DNA of 61,157 bases from Thermoanaerobaculia bacterium (GCA_017883235.1 JADGNY010000021.1:1-61157), one strand, 5' to 3'; numbered from the stretch's first letter, positions 43,155 through 52,549 are shown. Notes: generated by a model not told the origin, from the letters alone. Made by a program: numbers and translations.

Positions 43155-45413
43155 ATGACAGCCATCGATGATTTCTCCGAAGACTTCTCCGAAGACATAT
43201 CCGACGATGCACTCGATCTGATCAAGCATCCCGACCGGCGCGAGTTCCTGGGCCTCGCCCTCACCGCGGCCGGCGGCATCGTGCTCTCGCCCCTTTTCCC
43301 CCGCATGGCCTGGGCGCAGAACGGGGCATCCTGCCCGGCGCCCTTCAACGACGATCTCCTTCCCGTCGGCGAGATCAAGAGCGTCAACGGTTTCCTCCAG
43401 GGCATCATCGACACGCAGTACGAGCTGCGGAAGGTCATCGAATACAACGGCACTCTGGCCGCCCCCGCCTACAAATGCCGCGAGCATCCGCTGCGCACCT
43501 ATCACGGCTACCAGGGCTTCGGGGAACTGAAGAAACCGGTGACAAAGATCGGCGAGGCCTATCCCGGACCGACCCTTCGCGCGCGCGTCGGCGAGACGGT
43601 GCAGCTCATCTTCCTCAACCGCATCGATCCGCAGAAGTTCCCCCAGACCTCGGTGACGAGCGTCAAAGACCAATGCGACACCTCATTCGTCGTCACCGGC
43701 GGCAAGCGCTACCCGGGGGCGAACGAAACTTTCCCGAACTGCTTCCACGCCTCGAACACCACCAACCTGCACTTTCACGGAACGCACGTCACACCCGGCA
43801 CCTTCGGGGACAACGTCCTGATCGGCGTCCTCCCCAATCCGAAGATGGATGTCGCAGCGGCGGTGGCCGCGTGCAAGAAAGTGTTCGACTCGCCGGGGCA
43901 TGGGGAGCACGGCTCCGGCAAGATCCTGCAGCACGTGGCAGCGCTGGCGATGCATTCGCTGCTCGAAGGGGCGAAGAAGTCGGGCAACACCCAGCTCGCC
44001 GAGCAGATCCAGGCTGCCATCGACGCCAATCGCACGAACATCGCAGCCGGCGAATGGCCGCAGTACTGGCCGGGCTTCTACGTCCATCACTTCCAGCTTC
44101 CGATCCCCAGCGGCGTGCCGGGCAAGTTCCCGGTGATGGGACAGGCGCCCGGAACGCACTGGTATCACTGCCACCAGCACGGCTCGACCACCATGCAGAT
44201 TCTCAACGGCATGGCCGGGCTGTTCATCATCACCGGCGACTACGACGACAAGCTCCTGGTCCTCGGCGGCGGCACGGTGGCCAAGCCGACGATCAAAGAG
44301 CAGGTGATGATCTTCCAGCTCTTCTCCGAGCAGCCGAACCTCGTGAACGCCACGCCCGCCGCCCTCGTTCAGGTCAACGGCCAGGTCGCCCCCACCGTCC
44401 GCATGAAGCGCGGCGAAGTGCAGTGGTGGCGCATCGCCAACGCGGCCATGAAGGCGCACGGCATCGACCAGTACCTCTTCATCAGCCAGGCGGTCCTCGA
44501 CGGACTGCAGAAGGGGACCATCCCGCTCGTCAAAGGCGTCCTGCCGCCATCGGCCGATGGGAGCGTGCCGTCGCTGAATCAGACCGCGCAGGACGGCGTG
44601 CAGTTCGATTGGAAGAATTACGTTCGCCGCGCGCAGTGGCCGCCCTCGGCGACGGCGCCGAGCACGACGCCGAATCCGAAGACCTTCCATCTAGCCCCCG
44701 GCAACCGTGCCGATTTCCTGGTCAAGGCGCCGGCGGCCGACGGCACTGCCTATCTCGTTTTCTGGCCCGAGAAGAACTCCGGCGGCTTCACCGACGTGAA
44801 CAAGAACGTCGTGGTCAAGGTCATCGTCGCCGGCGATCCGACCACCGAGAACACCGCCCTTCCGACCGAGGCTCAATACCCGAAGCTGCCGGATGACCTG
44901 GCCGACATCACCGACGACGAGATCAACGAGCGGCGCCGCAAGCTGACCTTCAGCATGAGCAAGGCCCCCGGACCCGGCGGTGGAACGAGGGTCGATCCGC
45001 CGGAGTTCTTCATCGACGGCAAGCAGTTCAAGGAGGGGACGATCGATCAGGTCATGCTGATGGGAACTGCCGAGGAGTGGAACCTGGTGAATACCTCGCC
45101 GGGGGGGACGTCGCATCCCTTCCACATCCACATCAACCCTTTCCAGATCACCGAGATCTTCGATCCGGCCACGATGACCGAGCCGAAGGTGATGGACAAG
45201 CCGTGGGTATGGGGCGACGTGATCTCGATCCCCGCCTCGGCCACGCCAGCCGGGTCGACGACCGCTGTACCGGGACACGTCAGGATCCGCAGCCGTTTCG
45301 TCGACTTCCCCGGTAAGTTCGTCCTGCACTGCCACATCCTCGGACACGAAGACCGCGGCATGATGCAACTCGTGGAGGTGGTGGACAACCATACGGTGAT
45401 CAAGCACCATTGA
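43155..45413 (+). CDS. Tat-exported multicopper oxidase
   Basis: A 752-residue multicopper oxidase. A twin-arginine signal (DRREFLGLALTAAGG, about 27-41, ending MAWAQ) follows an acidic N-terminal extension. Copper ligands: HFHG at 206-209, HWYHCHQHG at 335-343, HPFHIH at 654-659 and HCHILGHEDRGMM from 725. The roughly 125 residues between the first two motifs exceed the usual spacing and include a helical, His-containing insert (about 225-300). It probably oxidises copper or phenolics in the periplasm. AGAGGA precedes the ATG. The stop overlaps array D. Confidence 0.93.
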   Translation: MTAIDDFSEDFSEDISDDALDLIKHPDRREFLGLALTAAGGIVLSPLFPRMAWAQNGASCPAPFNDDLLPVGEIKSVNGFLQGIIDTQYELRKVIEYNGTLAAPAYKCREHPLRTYHGYQGFGELKKPVTKIGEAYPGPTLRARVGETVQLIFLNRIDPQKFPQTSVTSVKDQCDTSFVVTGGKRYPGANETFPNCFHASNTTNLHFHGTHVTPGTFGDNVLIGVLPNPKMDVAAAVAACKKVFDSPGHGEHGSGKILQHVAALAMHSLLEGAKKSGNTQLAEQIQAAIDANRTNIAAGEWPQYWPGFYVHHFQLPIPSGVPGKFPVMGQAPGTHWYHCHQHGSTTMQILNGMAGLFIITGDYDDKLLVLGGGTVAKPTIKEQVMIFQLFSEQPNLVNATPAALVQVNGQVAPTVRMKRGEVQWWRIANAAMKAHGIDQYLFISQAVLDGLQKGTIPLVKGVLPPSADGSVPSLNQTAQDGVQFDWKNYVRRAQWPPSATAPSTTPNPKTFHLAPGNRADFLVKAPAADGTAYLVFWPEKNSGGFTDVNKNVVVKVIVAGDPTTENTALPTEAQYPKLPDDLADITDDEINERRRKLTFSMSKAPGPGGGTRVDPPEFFIDGKQFKEGTIDQVMLMGTAEEWNLVNTSPGGTSHPFHIHINPFQITEIFDPATMTEPKVMDKPWVWGDVISIPASATPAGSTTAVPGHVRIRSRFVDFPGKFVLHCHILGHEDRGMMQLVEVVDNHTVIKHH

Positions 45414-45663
45414 CGTCAATCAATTCTTGATCGATGCCGATCGACTTTTGATCGACGTCAATCAGTTCTTGATCGATGTGGATCAACTTTTGATCTCCGT
45501 CAATCAATTCTTGATTGACGTCGATCGACTTTTGATTGACGTCAATCAACTCCTGATCGACGTCGATCGACTTTTGATTGACGTCGATCAATTCCTGATC
45601 GATGTCGATCGACTTTTGATTGACGTCGATCAATTCTCGATTGATGTCAATCAACTTTCGATC
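45412..45663. repeat. 21-bp tandem array D, 12 units
   Basis: Units start at 45412, 45433, 45454, 45475, 45496, 45517, 45538, 45559, 45580, 45601, 45622 and 45643. All are exactly 21 bp and alternate variants of GACGTCAATCAATTCTTGAT and GACGTCGATCGACTTTTGAT. Phase-shifted they contain palindromes such as TTGATTGACGTCAATCAA. The array begins inside the TGA of the oxidase gene. With the hairpin at 45724-45756 it fills the 359-nt gap 45414-45772. Confidence 0.95.
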
Positions 45664-45723
45664 GATGCAGGGTCAATCGCTGACCCGCAGCAGGGCTGTG
45701 GGGTCGCATGTGTCTCCTGGAGT

Positions 45724-45756
45724 GGACACCCGGCGTTCAAGTGAGCCGGGGTGTCC
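45724..45756. terminator. Terminator-like hairpin between convergent genes
   Basis: GGACACCCGGC (45724-45734) pairs with GCCGGGGTGTCC (45745-45756) with one bulge and a 10-nt loop. There is no T-tract. It may serve both the oxidase gene and the convergent gene. Confidence 0.5.
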
Positions 45757-45772
45757 AATCCAGGTTCGATCC

Positions 45773-46543
45773 CTACCGCTCCGGACAGTACGAACCGAAA
45801 CCGCTGGCGCGCTCGCGGCGCTCGAGCGGCGCGACGTACTGCGGAAGAATGCCCAGCTTGACCAGTTGCGGGTGGTACTCGTAACGGATGCGGACGGAGG
45901 CCACCGGGGTCGGGTCGAGATCGATGTCGATCATCTCGATCTCGTGCCGCTCTTTTGATCCCATCCCTGTCGCGGCGTAGTCGTCCGCGGCGTCGCTTCT
46001 CTGGGCCTTCGCGGACGGTGCCGGGGAACCACCGGGCGCGCTGTTCATGGCACCGGATCTTCCCTCGCGAAACGACGGCCGGTACATCTCGACATCGTGA
46101 CGGCGCTCGCGGAAGTAGACGGCCTCGATCACGCCGAGGTTTTCCGTCTGTCCGAGCGAAGCGCCATAGGAATGACGTTCGCCGGTGAAGAAGAAGCTGC
46201 GCGCGGCGCGGTTGCTGACCTGCCAACCGGAGATCACGGTCGATTCATACGGTTCCAGCACCCACTTCGCAGCGTTGCGGGCGTCGGTGTGTTTCGCGTC
46301 GATCGTGTTCAGCCCATCGACCGAAAGGGCGACGGCGACGCGGTACGGGGTGGGATTGGTGATCCGCAGGCTGTAGCTCGCTCCGCGGACTGCCTCGATG
46401 TAGACCGTTCCTCGGTGGAAGTACTCCGCTCGCGGGGTATCGTCGACGAGAACGTTGACGGCGAATCCGGACGTGCCCGCCGCAAAGGACTGACTGGAAC
46501 AAAGTGCGAAGAACAACAGGGCCAGGATCATTCGGTGTCTCAT
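45773..46543 (-). CDS. Exported protein of unknown function, 256 aa
   Basis: An exported protein whose signal peptide starts at MRHRMILALLFFALCSSQSFA; GGAGG five nt upstream fixes ATG 46543. The mature N-terminal half is beta-rich with a conserved-looking core (VALSVDGLNTIDAKHTDARNAAKWVLEPYESTVISGWQVS, RSFFFTGERHSYGASLGQTENLGVIEAVYF) that I have seen in many unnamed bacterial secreted proteins. A Ser/Ala-rich linker and a short C-terminal strand region (VRIRYEYHPQLVKLGI) follow. No function is known. Confidence 0.72.
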   Translation of the reverse strand: MRHRMILALLFFALCSSQSFAAGTSGFAVNVLVDDTPRAEYFHRGTVYIEAVRGASYSLRITNPTPYRVAVALSVDGLNTIDAKHTDARNAAKWVLEPYESTVISGWQVSNRAARSFFFTGERHSYGASLGQTENLGVIEAVYFRERRHDVEMYRPSFREGRSGAMNSAPGGSPAPSAKAQRSDAADDYAATGMGSKERHEIEMIDIDLDPTPVASVRIRYEYHPQLVKLGILPQYVAPLERRERASGFGSYCPER

Positions 46544-46619
46544 TGCATCCTCCGGGGAATGAGACACCGATGTTGGGGAAAAGAAACCTGGGTTGCTCGG
46601 TTGCGCGGTTGCGCGGTCT

Positions 46620-46800
46620 CATCCTGACGGCGAGCGCAGCGAGCCCTGTCAGGATCTCCGGTGGAATCGCGAGATCCCTGCTGGAACCGACTGCCGCGCG
46701 GTCTCACCGGAGATCCTGACAGGCTCGCTCTGCTCGCCGTCAGGATGAACTTCCAGGCTCGCTGCGCTCACCGTCGGGATGAGACCGCGAGACCCCAGCA
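46620..46800. repeat. CGGAGATCCTGACAGGCTCGC repeat cluster
   Basis: Direct and inverted copies of TCACCGGAGATCCTGACAGG, its inverse CCTGTCAGGATCTCCGGTG, and GCGAGACCCCAG blocks fill the gap 46544-46808. No gene is visible here. Confidence 0.75.
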
Positions 46801-46808
46801 ACCGAACC

Positions 46809-49217
46809 CTACCTCCCCACCGCCCGCCGCTTCGCCGCTCCCAACTGGGTCACGGTGAACGGCTGACCGGCGATGGTGATCGTGCCGGTGCGGGGGTCGG
46901 CGCTGGCGTTCGCGGCGATCGAGTAGCTCACGGTTCCGTTGGCGGTACCGCTGCCGCCGGAGGTGACGGTGATGAAGGAGTCGCTGGTGGTAGCGGTCCA
47001 GGGGCAGCCGCCGTCGGCGATCACGTTGATGCTGCCAGTGGCAGCGGCGGACGGCGGACGGATACTGCTCGCCGAGAGCGTGTAGCTGCACGATCCGTCG
47101 AGCGTCATGTTGGCGCGGGCGCGGCCGCCGGTCTCGCGGTAGAAACGGCTCTGCCAGCGGAAGAGCACGTTCTGGAGTTGCTGGAGTTGCGCGTCGCTGA
47201 CGTTCTCCCCGCTCCGCGTGACCACGAATGTCGGGACGCGGAAGATGCGCGTCTGTCCGGCGGCGTACGCCGGCGTGCGCGGGCCGTTCGCGGCGACGAT
47301 CTGGTCGATCGTGATCTGCGACGTCGTGTCCTTCTGTACGAACGTGATCGGCGTGACCTCGGACGGCGAGGCCAGGCCGAGGAAGTACATTTCCGCGCGG
47401 CTGTAGCCGAAACGCGGCGCCGTCAATGAATACGTTCCCGCAATGCTGCCGCCCATCACCGAAATCGTGGAAAGACCCGACTCCGTGTCGGGGAACATGC
47501 TCGGATTGGCCAGGCCGTTGTTCGGATGCGCACCACCGAAGCACGGCACACCGGCGTCGCGCCACGGCCCTTTCACGACGCCGTCGACATCCTTGTAGTC
47601 GGCGTAGAAGACGCACTCATGACCCAGCTCATGGGTGAGCGCGACCTGCGTCGTGGTCTCGTCAGCCAGTGACTCGCCAACGGCGGAATACTCGGCGCCG
47701 TAGTGGCAGTCGCACTCGGTACGCGCCGGAATCGTTCCCGCGCCGGTCACGCTCTTCTGCCGCGGATACGTGCCCGCGTAATTCGAATGGCGCAGGCCGT
47801 CGTCGTAAATCGTCGGGAAGAAGCGGAAGGTGTCGACGTTCTGACCGCGGCTGACGAGGTATGCAGCGATCGACTCGCGGATCCGATCGGTATCCCACAC
47901 TCCCGGCATGTAGTGAAACACCTGAGCAGGAACTTCGACGGACGCTCCCACCGTGGACGGTAGAAGCGAGTGCCGCACTGCGAAGGTCAGCGGAAGCGTC
48001 TGCGTGATCGTCCCCTCAACAAAGCCAGCTCCGCCGAACCGCGCGCTCTTGATGGCCCAGGTGTTGTTGCCGGACTGGTTCAGATACGGCTCGAGACTCG
48101 AGGCCGGCACGCGGAACGAGAGCGTGTCGCCATTCAGCTTGATCTCCCACGAACCGATCTGCGCCGAAGGGAAATCGGGAATCTTCGGCGTCGAAACGAC
48201 GAGGAATGGAGACTGGCCGGCGCTCACCTGCACACCTGCCGCCTCGACGCCGTTCAGTAGCAACGTGTAGCGGAAGTCCTCCCCCACCGCGGGCGTCGGA
48301 ACAGCCGCGAGCTTGAGCGTGACCCCGGCGATGATGCCGCTGTAGTTGTCGAACGATGCGCTTGCAGCCTGCAAGTGCGCCGGGAGACCGGGCGCGTTCA
48401 CCGGACTGGCCGGCTGGCTCGTCGACGTCTCGGTGCCGGTGTTGAAGCCGATCAGACCGTCGTCGACCGGCAGCGACTGATACGAGAGCTGCATCTCGCC
48501 GCTGTCGGTAAACAGCTCGATCTGGAACGTGCACGGCGTCGTCGTATGACGGCTCTTGAGATTCTGCCAGGTGATGACCACCGAGCCGGGCTTGTTCTTC
48601 GTGATGATCCTCGCCGTGTTGGGATAGTTGAAGAGCTCATACCAGACGGCGACGATCGGCTGGATGTGAAACATCGAGCTGACCACCGTCGGGTCGTAGT
48701 TCACCGTCGTCGAATCCGCCTCCCCGAAGGCGACCGCCCCCCAGGTGGAGATGCTCAGCTTCGTGTACTGCTTCCCGGCGAACGTGAACGGAGCCGGGAG
48801 CGTGTAGGCCGGCGGCAGATAGTTTGCGTCGAGAAATCCGACGATCGGCCTCTTGGCCCCGTCGTAGGCGATGACGCCGGTCGACGGATCATCGAACTGG
48901 AAGGCCACCCTCCGCACAATGAAGGTGTTGTTCGCCGTCGGAACGACGCGGAAGCTTGCCGGCGCCTGAAGGTCCGACGGATAGCCCGGCCAGTACGAAT
49001 TGCCGTCATCCGCGAGGATGCCGATCCCGCGCGAGACGGAGAAACTCGAGACAGGCAGCGGCGCCGCCTCCCCTCGGGGCGTCCTCGCCTCAGTGGCACG
49101 GACATGCGCCGGAGACGTCGGGTTGATGACGTCGAGCGACTGAGCCGCGAGAGAGGAAGAGAGAAGAAGCGCAACAAGACCAACGCTACGGAAACGAACG
49201 GAGCCGGATGGAGACAT
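46809..49217 (-). CDS. Secreted HELGH metallopeptidase with C-terminal BACON domain
   Basis: An 802-residue secreted protein. The signal peptide ends SSLAAQ. Long N-terminal beta domains (about 30-400) precede a gluzincin-type zinc motif HELGH at 529-533 in TQVALTHELGHECVFYADY. A C-terminal BACON domain (about 715-790, CPWTATTSDSFITVTSGGSGTANGTVSYSIAANASADPRTGTITIAGQPFTVTQ) probably binds a glycan or mucin-like substrate. The third zinc ligand is not obvious. AGGAGAG six nt upstream supports ATG 49217. It stands alone. Confidence 0.88.
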   Translation of the reverse strand: MSPSGSVRFRSVGLVALLLSSSLAAQSLDVINPTSPAHVRATEARTPRGEAAPLPVSSFSVSRGIGILADDGNSYWPGYPSDLQAPASFRVVPTANNTFIVRRVAFQFDDPSTGVIAYDGAKRPIVGFLDANYLPPAYTLPAPFTFAGKQYTKLSISTWGAVAFGEADSTTVNYDPTVVSSMFHIQPIVAVWYELFNYPNTARIITKNKPGSVVITWQNLKSRHTTTPCTFQIELFTDSGEMQLSYQSLPVDDGLIGFNTGTETSTSQPASPVNAPGLPAHLQAASASFDNYSGIIAGVTLKLAAVPTPAVGEDFRYTLLLNGVEAAGVQVSAGQSPFLVVSTPKIPDFPSAQIGSWEIKLNGDTLSFRVPASSLEPYLNQSGNNTWAIKSARFGGAGFVEGTITQTLPLTFAVRHSLLPSTVGASVEVPAQVFHYMPGVWDTDRIRESIAAYLVSRGQNVDTFRFFPTIYDDGLRHSNYAGTYPRQKSVTGAGTIPARTECDCHYGAEYSAVGESLADETTTQVALTHELGHECVFYADYKDVDGVVKGPWRDAGVPCFGGAHPNNGLANPSMFPDTESGLSTISVMGGSIAGTYSLTAPRFGYSRAEMYFLGLASPSEVTPITFVQKDTTSQITIDQIVAANGPRTPAYAAGQTRIFRVPTFVVTRSGENVSDAQLQQLQNVLFRWQSRFYRETGGRARANMTLDGSCSYTLSASSIRPPSAAATGSINVIADGGCPWTATTSDSFITVTSGGSGTANGTVSYSIAANASADPRTGTITIAGQPFTVTQLGAAKRRAVGR

Positions 49218-49301
49218 CGATCACTCTCCTGAGACTTCGATGAACACGGAACGCGTAAACGATAGACCGAGGGCGACGGCAAGGCAAACGAGCTGGCGAA
49301 C

Positions 49302-49431
49302 GGAGCGCTGGCGTCTCGCCGGCTGGCCCGGGGGCGTCTCGCCCCCGGTCTGGCAAGACACGGAACATTCGCTGATAACCCTCCTCAGCGGCGAGACGCC
49401 GCTGGGCCAGCCGGCGAGACGCCAGCGCTCC
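49302..49431. repeat. Nested palindromic repeat, GGCGTCTCGCC family, inverted copy
   Basis: Same outer arms as 15-142, but with the inner hairpins in the opposite order, so it is in inverse orientation. It ends 8 nt before the amidohydrolase stop codon (minus strand). Confidence 0.92.
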
Positions 49432-49439
49432 GACCGACC

Positions 49440-50423
49440 TCAATCCCTCATCAACAGCCGCGCCGTATTGCCGCCGAGGATCCCCGCGCGATCGGCCTCG
49501 CTGATGTCCAGATCCGCGATGCTTTCGAGCATCCGAGGGACGCTGCCGATCAGGTGAGGGTAGTCGCTGCCAGCGAGGATGTGATCGGCGCCGGCGAATT
49601 CGATGGCCAGATGGAGGGCGCGGACGTCGAAGTTCACGGAGTCGTAGTAGAACTTCTTCAGGTATTCGCTGGGTGGGCGGTCGATGTGAACGCGGTTCTC
49701 CTTGTAGGCGTAGAAACCGCGGTCGAGACGCTCGACGAGATACGGGATCGCGCCGCCGAGGTGACCGAGCACCCAACGGATTTTCGGGAAACGCTCCACG
49801 ACGCCGCTGAACACCAGGCCGGCCGCGGCCAGCGTGGTATCGAGCGGGAATCCGACCAGCGCGGTCAGCCAGTAGTCGGTCATCGCCTCGACGCCGACGG
49901 GGGCGGTGGGATGAATGTGAATGACCGCGCCGAGATCGTTCGCGGTTTCCCATACCGGGAGGAATCGGTCGTCGTGCAACGCCACGCCGTTGATGTTGCT
50001 GAAGATCATGGCGCCGCAGAAACCGTGTTGCGTGTAGGCGCGTTCGAGCTCGCGTGCCGAGGCGGCGGGGTCGCACAACGGAAGCGTGGCGATGCCGAGG
50101 AACTGCCCTCGATAGTCGGCCGCGATCGTGGCGAAGCTATCGTTGACGATCCGCGCCAGAGTCACCGCGGTCGCCGGCTCTTCGACGTGCGTCCCCGGCG
50201 TGGTCAGGCTGAGGATCTGCGTGTCGACGCCGTATTCGCGCATGACCTCGGAGCGATAGGCGATGTCGCGGTGGCCGCGCACGGCTACGTTGTAGTCGCC
50301 CGGGTAGTGCAACAGCGTGTTCCCCTCGGCGTCGTACGTGAGCTTCACGTGGCTGGGGCCGGCGCGCAGGGCGTCGAGGTAGGCGGCAGGATAGAAGTGA
50401 TTGTGAAAATCAATGACCGGCAT
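49440..50423 (-). CDS. Amidohydrolase_2 (ACMSD-like decarboxylase/hydrolase)
   Basis: A 327-residue TIM-barrel metalloenzyme. The family start MPVIDFHNHFYP carries the metal HxH, HIHPTAPVG a further metal His, LGHLGGAIPY the next His, and HILAGSDYPH the catalytic Asp. These match the ACMSD-type amidohydrolase_2 group, which includes decarboxylases and hydrolases of small aromatic or heterocyclic acids. Its gene overlaps the permease gene by 14 nt, so it is third in an operon with a dimethylarginine hydrolase and a permease. The substrate is unknown. Confidence 0.9.
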   Translation of the reverse strand: MPVIDFHNHFYPAAYLDALRAGPSHVKLTYDAEGNTLLHYPGDYNVAVRGHRDIAYRSEVMREYGVDTQILSLTTPGTHVEEPATAVTLARIVNDSFATIAADYRGQFLGIATLPLCDPAASARELERAYTQHGFCGAMIFSNINGVALHDDRFLPVWETANDLGAVIHIHPTAPVGVEAMTDYWLTALVGFPLDTTLAAAGLVFSGVVERFPKIRWVLGHLGGAIPYLVERLDRGFYAYKENRVHIDRPPSEYLKKFYYDSVNFDVRALHLAIEFAGADHILAGSDYPHLIGSVPRMLESIADLDISEADRAGILGGNTARLLMRD

Positions 50424-51738
50424 CGATGGAGGTTCCTTTTCGCGAAGTCGTTCGAGTCCAGAGAGCGTATACCGGAAGGCCGGCGGCGACGATGAGTAGT
50501 CCCACCGCGCTGCCGGCCGGCTCGGCAACGATCTGATTGACGACGATCAAAACCGTCGCCGCGATGAACAGAAGCGGTACGTAGGGATAGCCGAAGGTCC
50601 GATAGGGAGGCGCATAGCCCGGCCGCCGCCGCAGAACGAACGTGGCCACGGCCAGCGCCGCGAAGAACATCCATTCCGTATAGACCACGCGTGTGAAGAG
50701 ATCGCGATACGTCCCGGTTGCCACGAGGACTGACGACCACACCGCCTGCAACACGATGGCGATGTAGGGAGTGCGATAGCGGGGATGAGGCACTCCGGCC
50801 GACCGAAAGAACAGCCCGTCCCGCGCCATTGCGAAGTAGACGCGCGGGCCGGCCAGGATCACCCCTCCCAGCGCGCCGAGCGCGGAGATGATCACCAGCA
50901 GCGAGACCGCGGCCGCCCCCCGCGGCCCGACCAGCGCGGTGGCGACGTCCGCGGCGATGCGCTCGGAGTGGATGACCTGATCGAGTGACAGCACGTAGAC
51001 GTAGGCCGCGTTCAGGCCGAGGTAGGAGAGGGTGACGACGAGCGTTCCGATCATCAGCGACCGGGGAATCGTCTTCTGCGGCTCGCGCGTCTCTTCGGCG
51101 ACATACGTGACCATGTGCCAGCCGCCGTATGCGAACAATCCGGCCACCAGTGCCAGGAGGAATTCGTGAGCCGAGTACGAGGCGGCCGCGGGAGCTCCGG
51201 CGCGAACGGGCGCGAGGGCAACGACGATGATGAGCATCAAGCCGATCGCCAGAACTTTGACGATGGTAAAGAAGGTCTGGATCGCACTTCCCTGCCGGAC
51301 GCCGACATAATTCACGGCGGACAGTGCGAAGATCGCGGCGATGGCGACGATGCGCGTGCCCGTGCCGGTCAGCGGAACGAAGTAGCCGATGTAGCGCGCC
51401 GTGACGACGGCGATGGCGGCGACGATTCCCGAATGCATGCACCAGAACATCGCCCACCCCCACAGGAAGCCGGCGGCAGGATGGAAGGTCTCCTTCAGAA
51501 ACACATACACGCCGCCGGTCCGTGGAAATGCAGAGGCGAGCTCCGCGCAGATGAGCGCCCCGAACAACGTGAGGATTCCCGCCAGCAACCAGACCAGCAA
51601 CATCCCCGGGATGCTGGGGACGCGGCGTGTAATCTCCGACGGCTGAACGAAGATCGACGCACCGATGATGATCCCTACCACCATCGCGGTGGCGCGAAGC
51701 AGGCCGATCGAGCGGGTGAGGGTGTTGTTATCAGTCAA
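50410..51738 (-). CDS. APC-superfamily amino-acid permease
   Basis: A 442-residue permease with about 12 predicted membrane helices. The first has the APC consensus TAMVVGIIIGASIFVQPSEI, and helix 2-3 carries ICAELASAFPRTGGVYVFLKETF. It likely imports or exchanges amino acids or amines. It begins at TTG 51738, which overlaps the preceding gene's stop by 8 nt (TTGACTGA), so translation is probably coupled. A later Met inside helix 1 would truncate it and is less likely. Its place in the operon suggests the cargo is arginine-like or a degradation product. Confidence 0.9.
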   Translation of the reverse strand: MTDNNTLTRSIGLLRATAMVVGIIIGASIFVQPSEITRRVPSIPGMLLVWLLAGILTLFGALICAELASAFPRTGGVYVFLKETFHPAAGFLWGWAMFWCMHSGIVAAIAVVTARYIGYFVPLTGTGTRIVAIAAIFALSAVNYVGVRQGSAIQTFFTIVKVLAIGLMLIIVVALAPVRAGAPAAASYSAHEFLLALVAGLFAYGGWHMVTYVAEETREPQKTIPRSLMIGTLVVTLSYLGLNAAYVYVLSLDQVIHSERIAADVATALVGPRGAAAVSLLVIISALGALGGVILAGPRVYFAMARDGLFFRSAGVPHPRYRTPYIAIVLQAVWSSVLVATGTYRDLFTRVVYTEWMFFAALAVATFVLRRRPGYAPPYRTFGYPYVPLLFIAATVLIVVNQIVAEPAGSAVGLLIVAAGLPVYALWTRTTSRKGTSIDAGH

Positions 51739-52501
51739 GCCGAACGATCAGACTACAACACGTGACGCCACCCTCCGCTTTGGCAAGCTCCGAGGCGGGA
51801 ACAGGCCGCACGTCGATCCCCTCGGCTTCGAGCCTGCGCCGCGTGCGCGTCAGCTCCTCGGGGAAGACGACGCTGTCACCGATCCGCAATGCATTGGCGG
51901 CGGCAGGCTCAGACGGATCGACGTCGATGATGCGCCATTCCCCGAACGTCGCGGCCGGCACCCAGGCGCGGTTCATCAGAAGAGCGTCGCCGGAAACGCG
52001 CGTGACTGCCGACTTCAGATGCAGGCATCCGTCGACCGTGACCGCCTCGACGCGATAGCCGTGCGGTGCCACGAGCTCGCGCAGATTGTCGATCCCACGG
52101 CTGGTCGTGCGCAGCGAATGGCCGGCGTAAAGCACGCGGTCGAGCTGCAGCACGTCGCCGCCGTCGAGCGTGGCCGGCTCGTCGATACTGGCGACGGTCC
52201 GGCAGGCGCGCAGCATCTCCGCCACCGCCTCGACCTCTCCCCTCCGCGACTCCGCGCCGGGACGGGTCAGGATGGCCAGCTCGTCCAGCACGATGGCGGT
52301 GTCCTCGATGAAGACCGCGTCGGGATAGCGGTCGTCTTCCGGAATCCGGCGCACCTCGCATCCCAGCGAAGCGAGACAGGACTCGTACGCGCGATGCTGC
52401 ACGCGCGCCCGCTCCACGTCGATCGGCGTCCGCGCCGCGTGCGTCAGCTCGCAGCGGTCGATCGATTCACTGACAGAGCGAGTGATGGCGATAAGTCCCA
52501 T
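51731..52501 (-). CDS. Dimethylarginine dimethylaminohydrolase-like (DDAH) enzyme
   Basis: A 256-residue guanidino-group-modifying enzyme. It has RYPDAVFIEDTAIV (Asp67), EPATLDGGDVLQL, GCLHLKSAVT with His161 and the C-terminal nucleophile Cys in GGVTCCSL (248/249), the same order as in bacterial DDAH, which convert N-methylated arginines to citrulline and dimethylamine. It is the first gene of an operon with an APC permease and an amidohydrolase. TAGGAT lies 8 nt upstream of the ATG. Arginine deiminase activity is less likely given the length. Confidence 0.9.
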   Translation of the reverse strand: MGLIAITRSVSESIDRCELTHAARTPIDVERARVQHRAYESCLASLGCEVRRIPEDDRYPDAVFIEDTAIVLDELAILTRPGAESRRGEVEAVAEMLRACRTVASIDEPATLDGGDVLQLDRVLYAGHSLRTTSRGIDNLRELVAPHGYRVEAVTVDGCLHLKSAVTRVSGDALLMNRAWVPAATFGEWRIIDVDPSEPAAANALRIGDSVVFPEELTRTRRRLEAEGIDVRPVPASELAKAEGGVTCCSLIVRLD

Positions 52502-52509
52502 GCCTGAGA

Positions 52510-52515
52510 ATCCTA
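52510..52515 (-). promoter_or_regulatory. TANNNT box (TAGGAT) before the DDAH operon
   Basis: TAGGAT on the minus strand ends 8 nt before the ATG at 52501. Confidence 0.4.
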
Positions 52516-52549
52516 CAGGCCCTCACAGAAAATCGAGAGATGACAGGCG

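Noticed and set aside
45400-45744. Heptad-repeat proteins on either strand of array D
   Set aside because: Same reason: period of three times seven with no ribosome-binding site or known domain.
45745-45790. tRNA T-arm (GGTTCGATCC near 45763)
   Set aside because: No acceptor or anticodon stem can be built around it, and the flanking T-stem bases do not pair.
49186-50076. Arg-rich minus-strand frame across the nested repeat and amidohydrolase
   Set aside because: Out-of-frame shadow of the amidohydrolase, which has all metal motifs.
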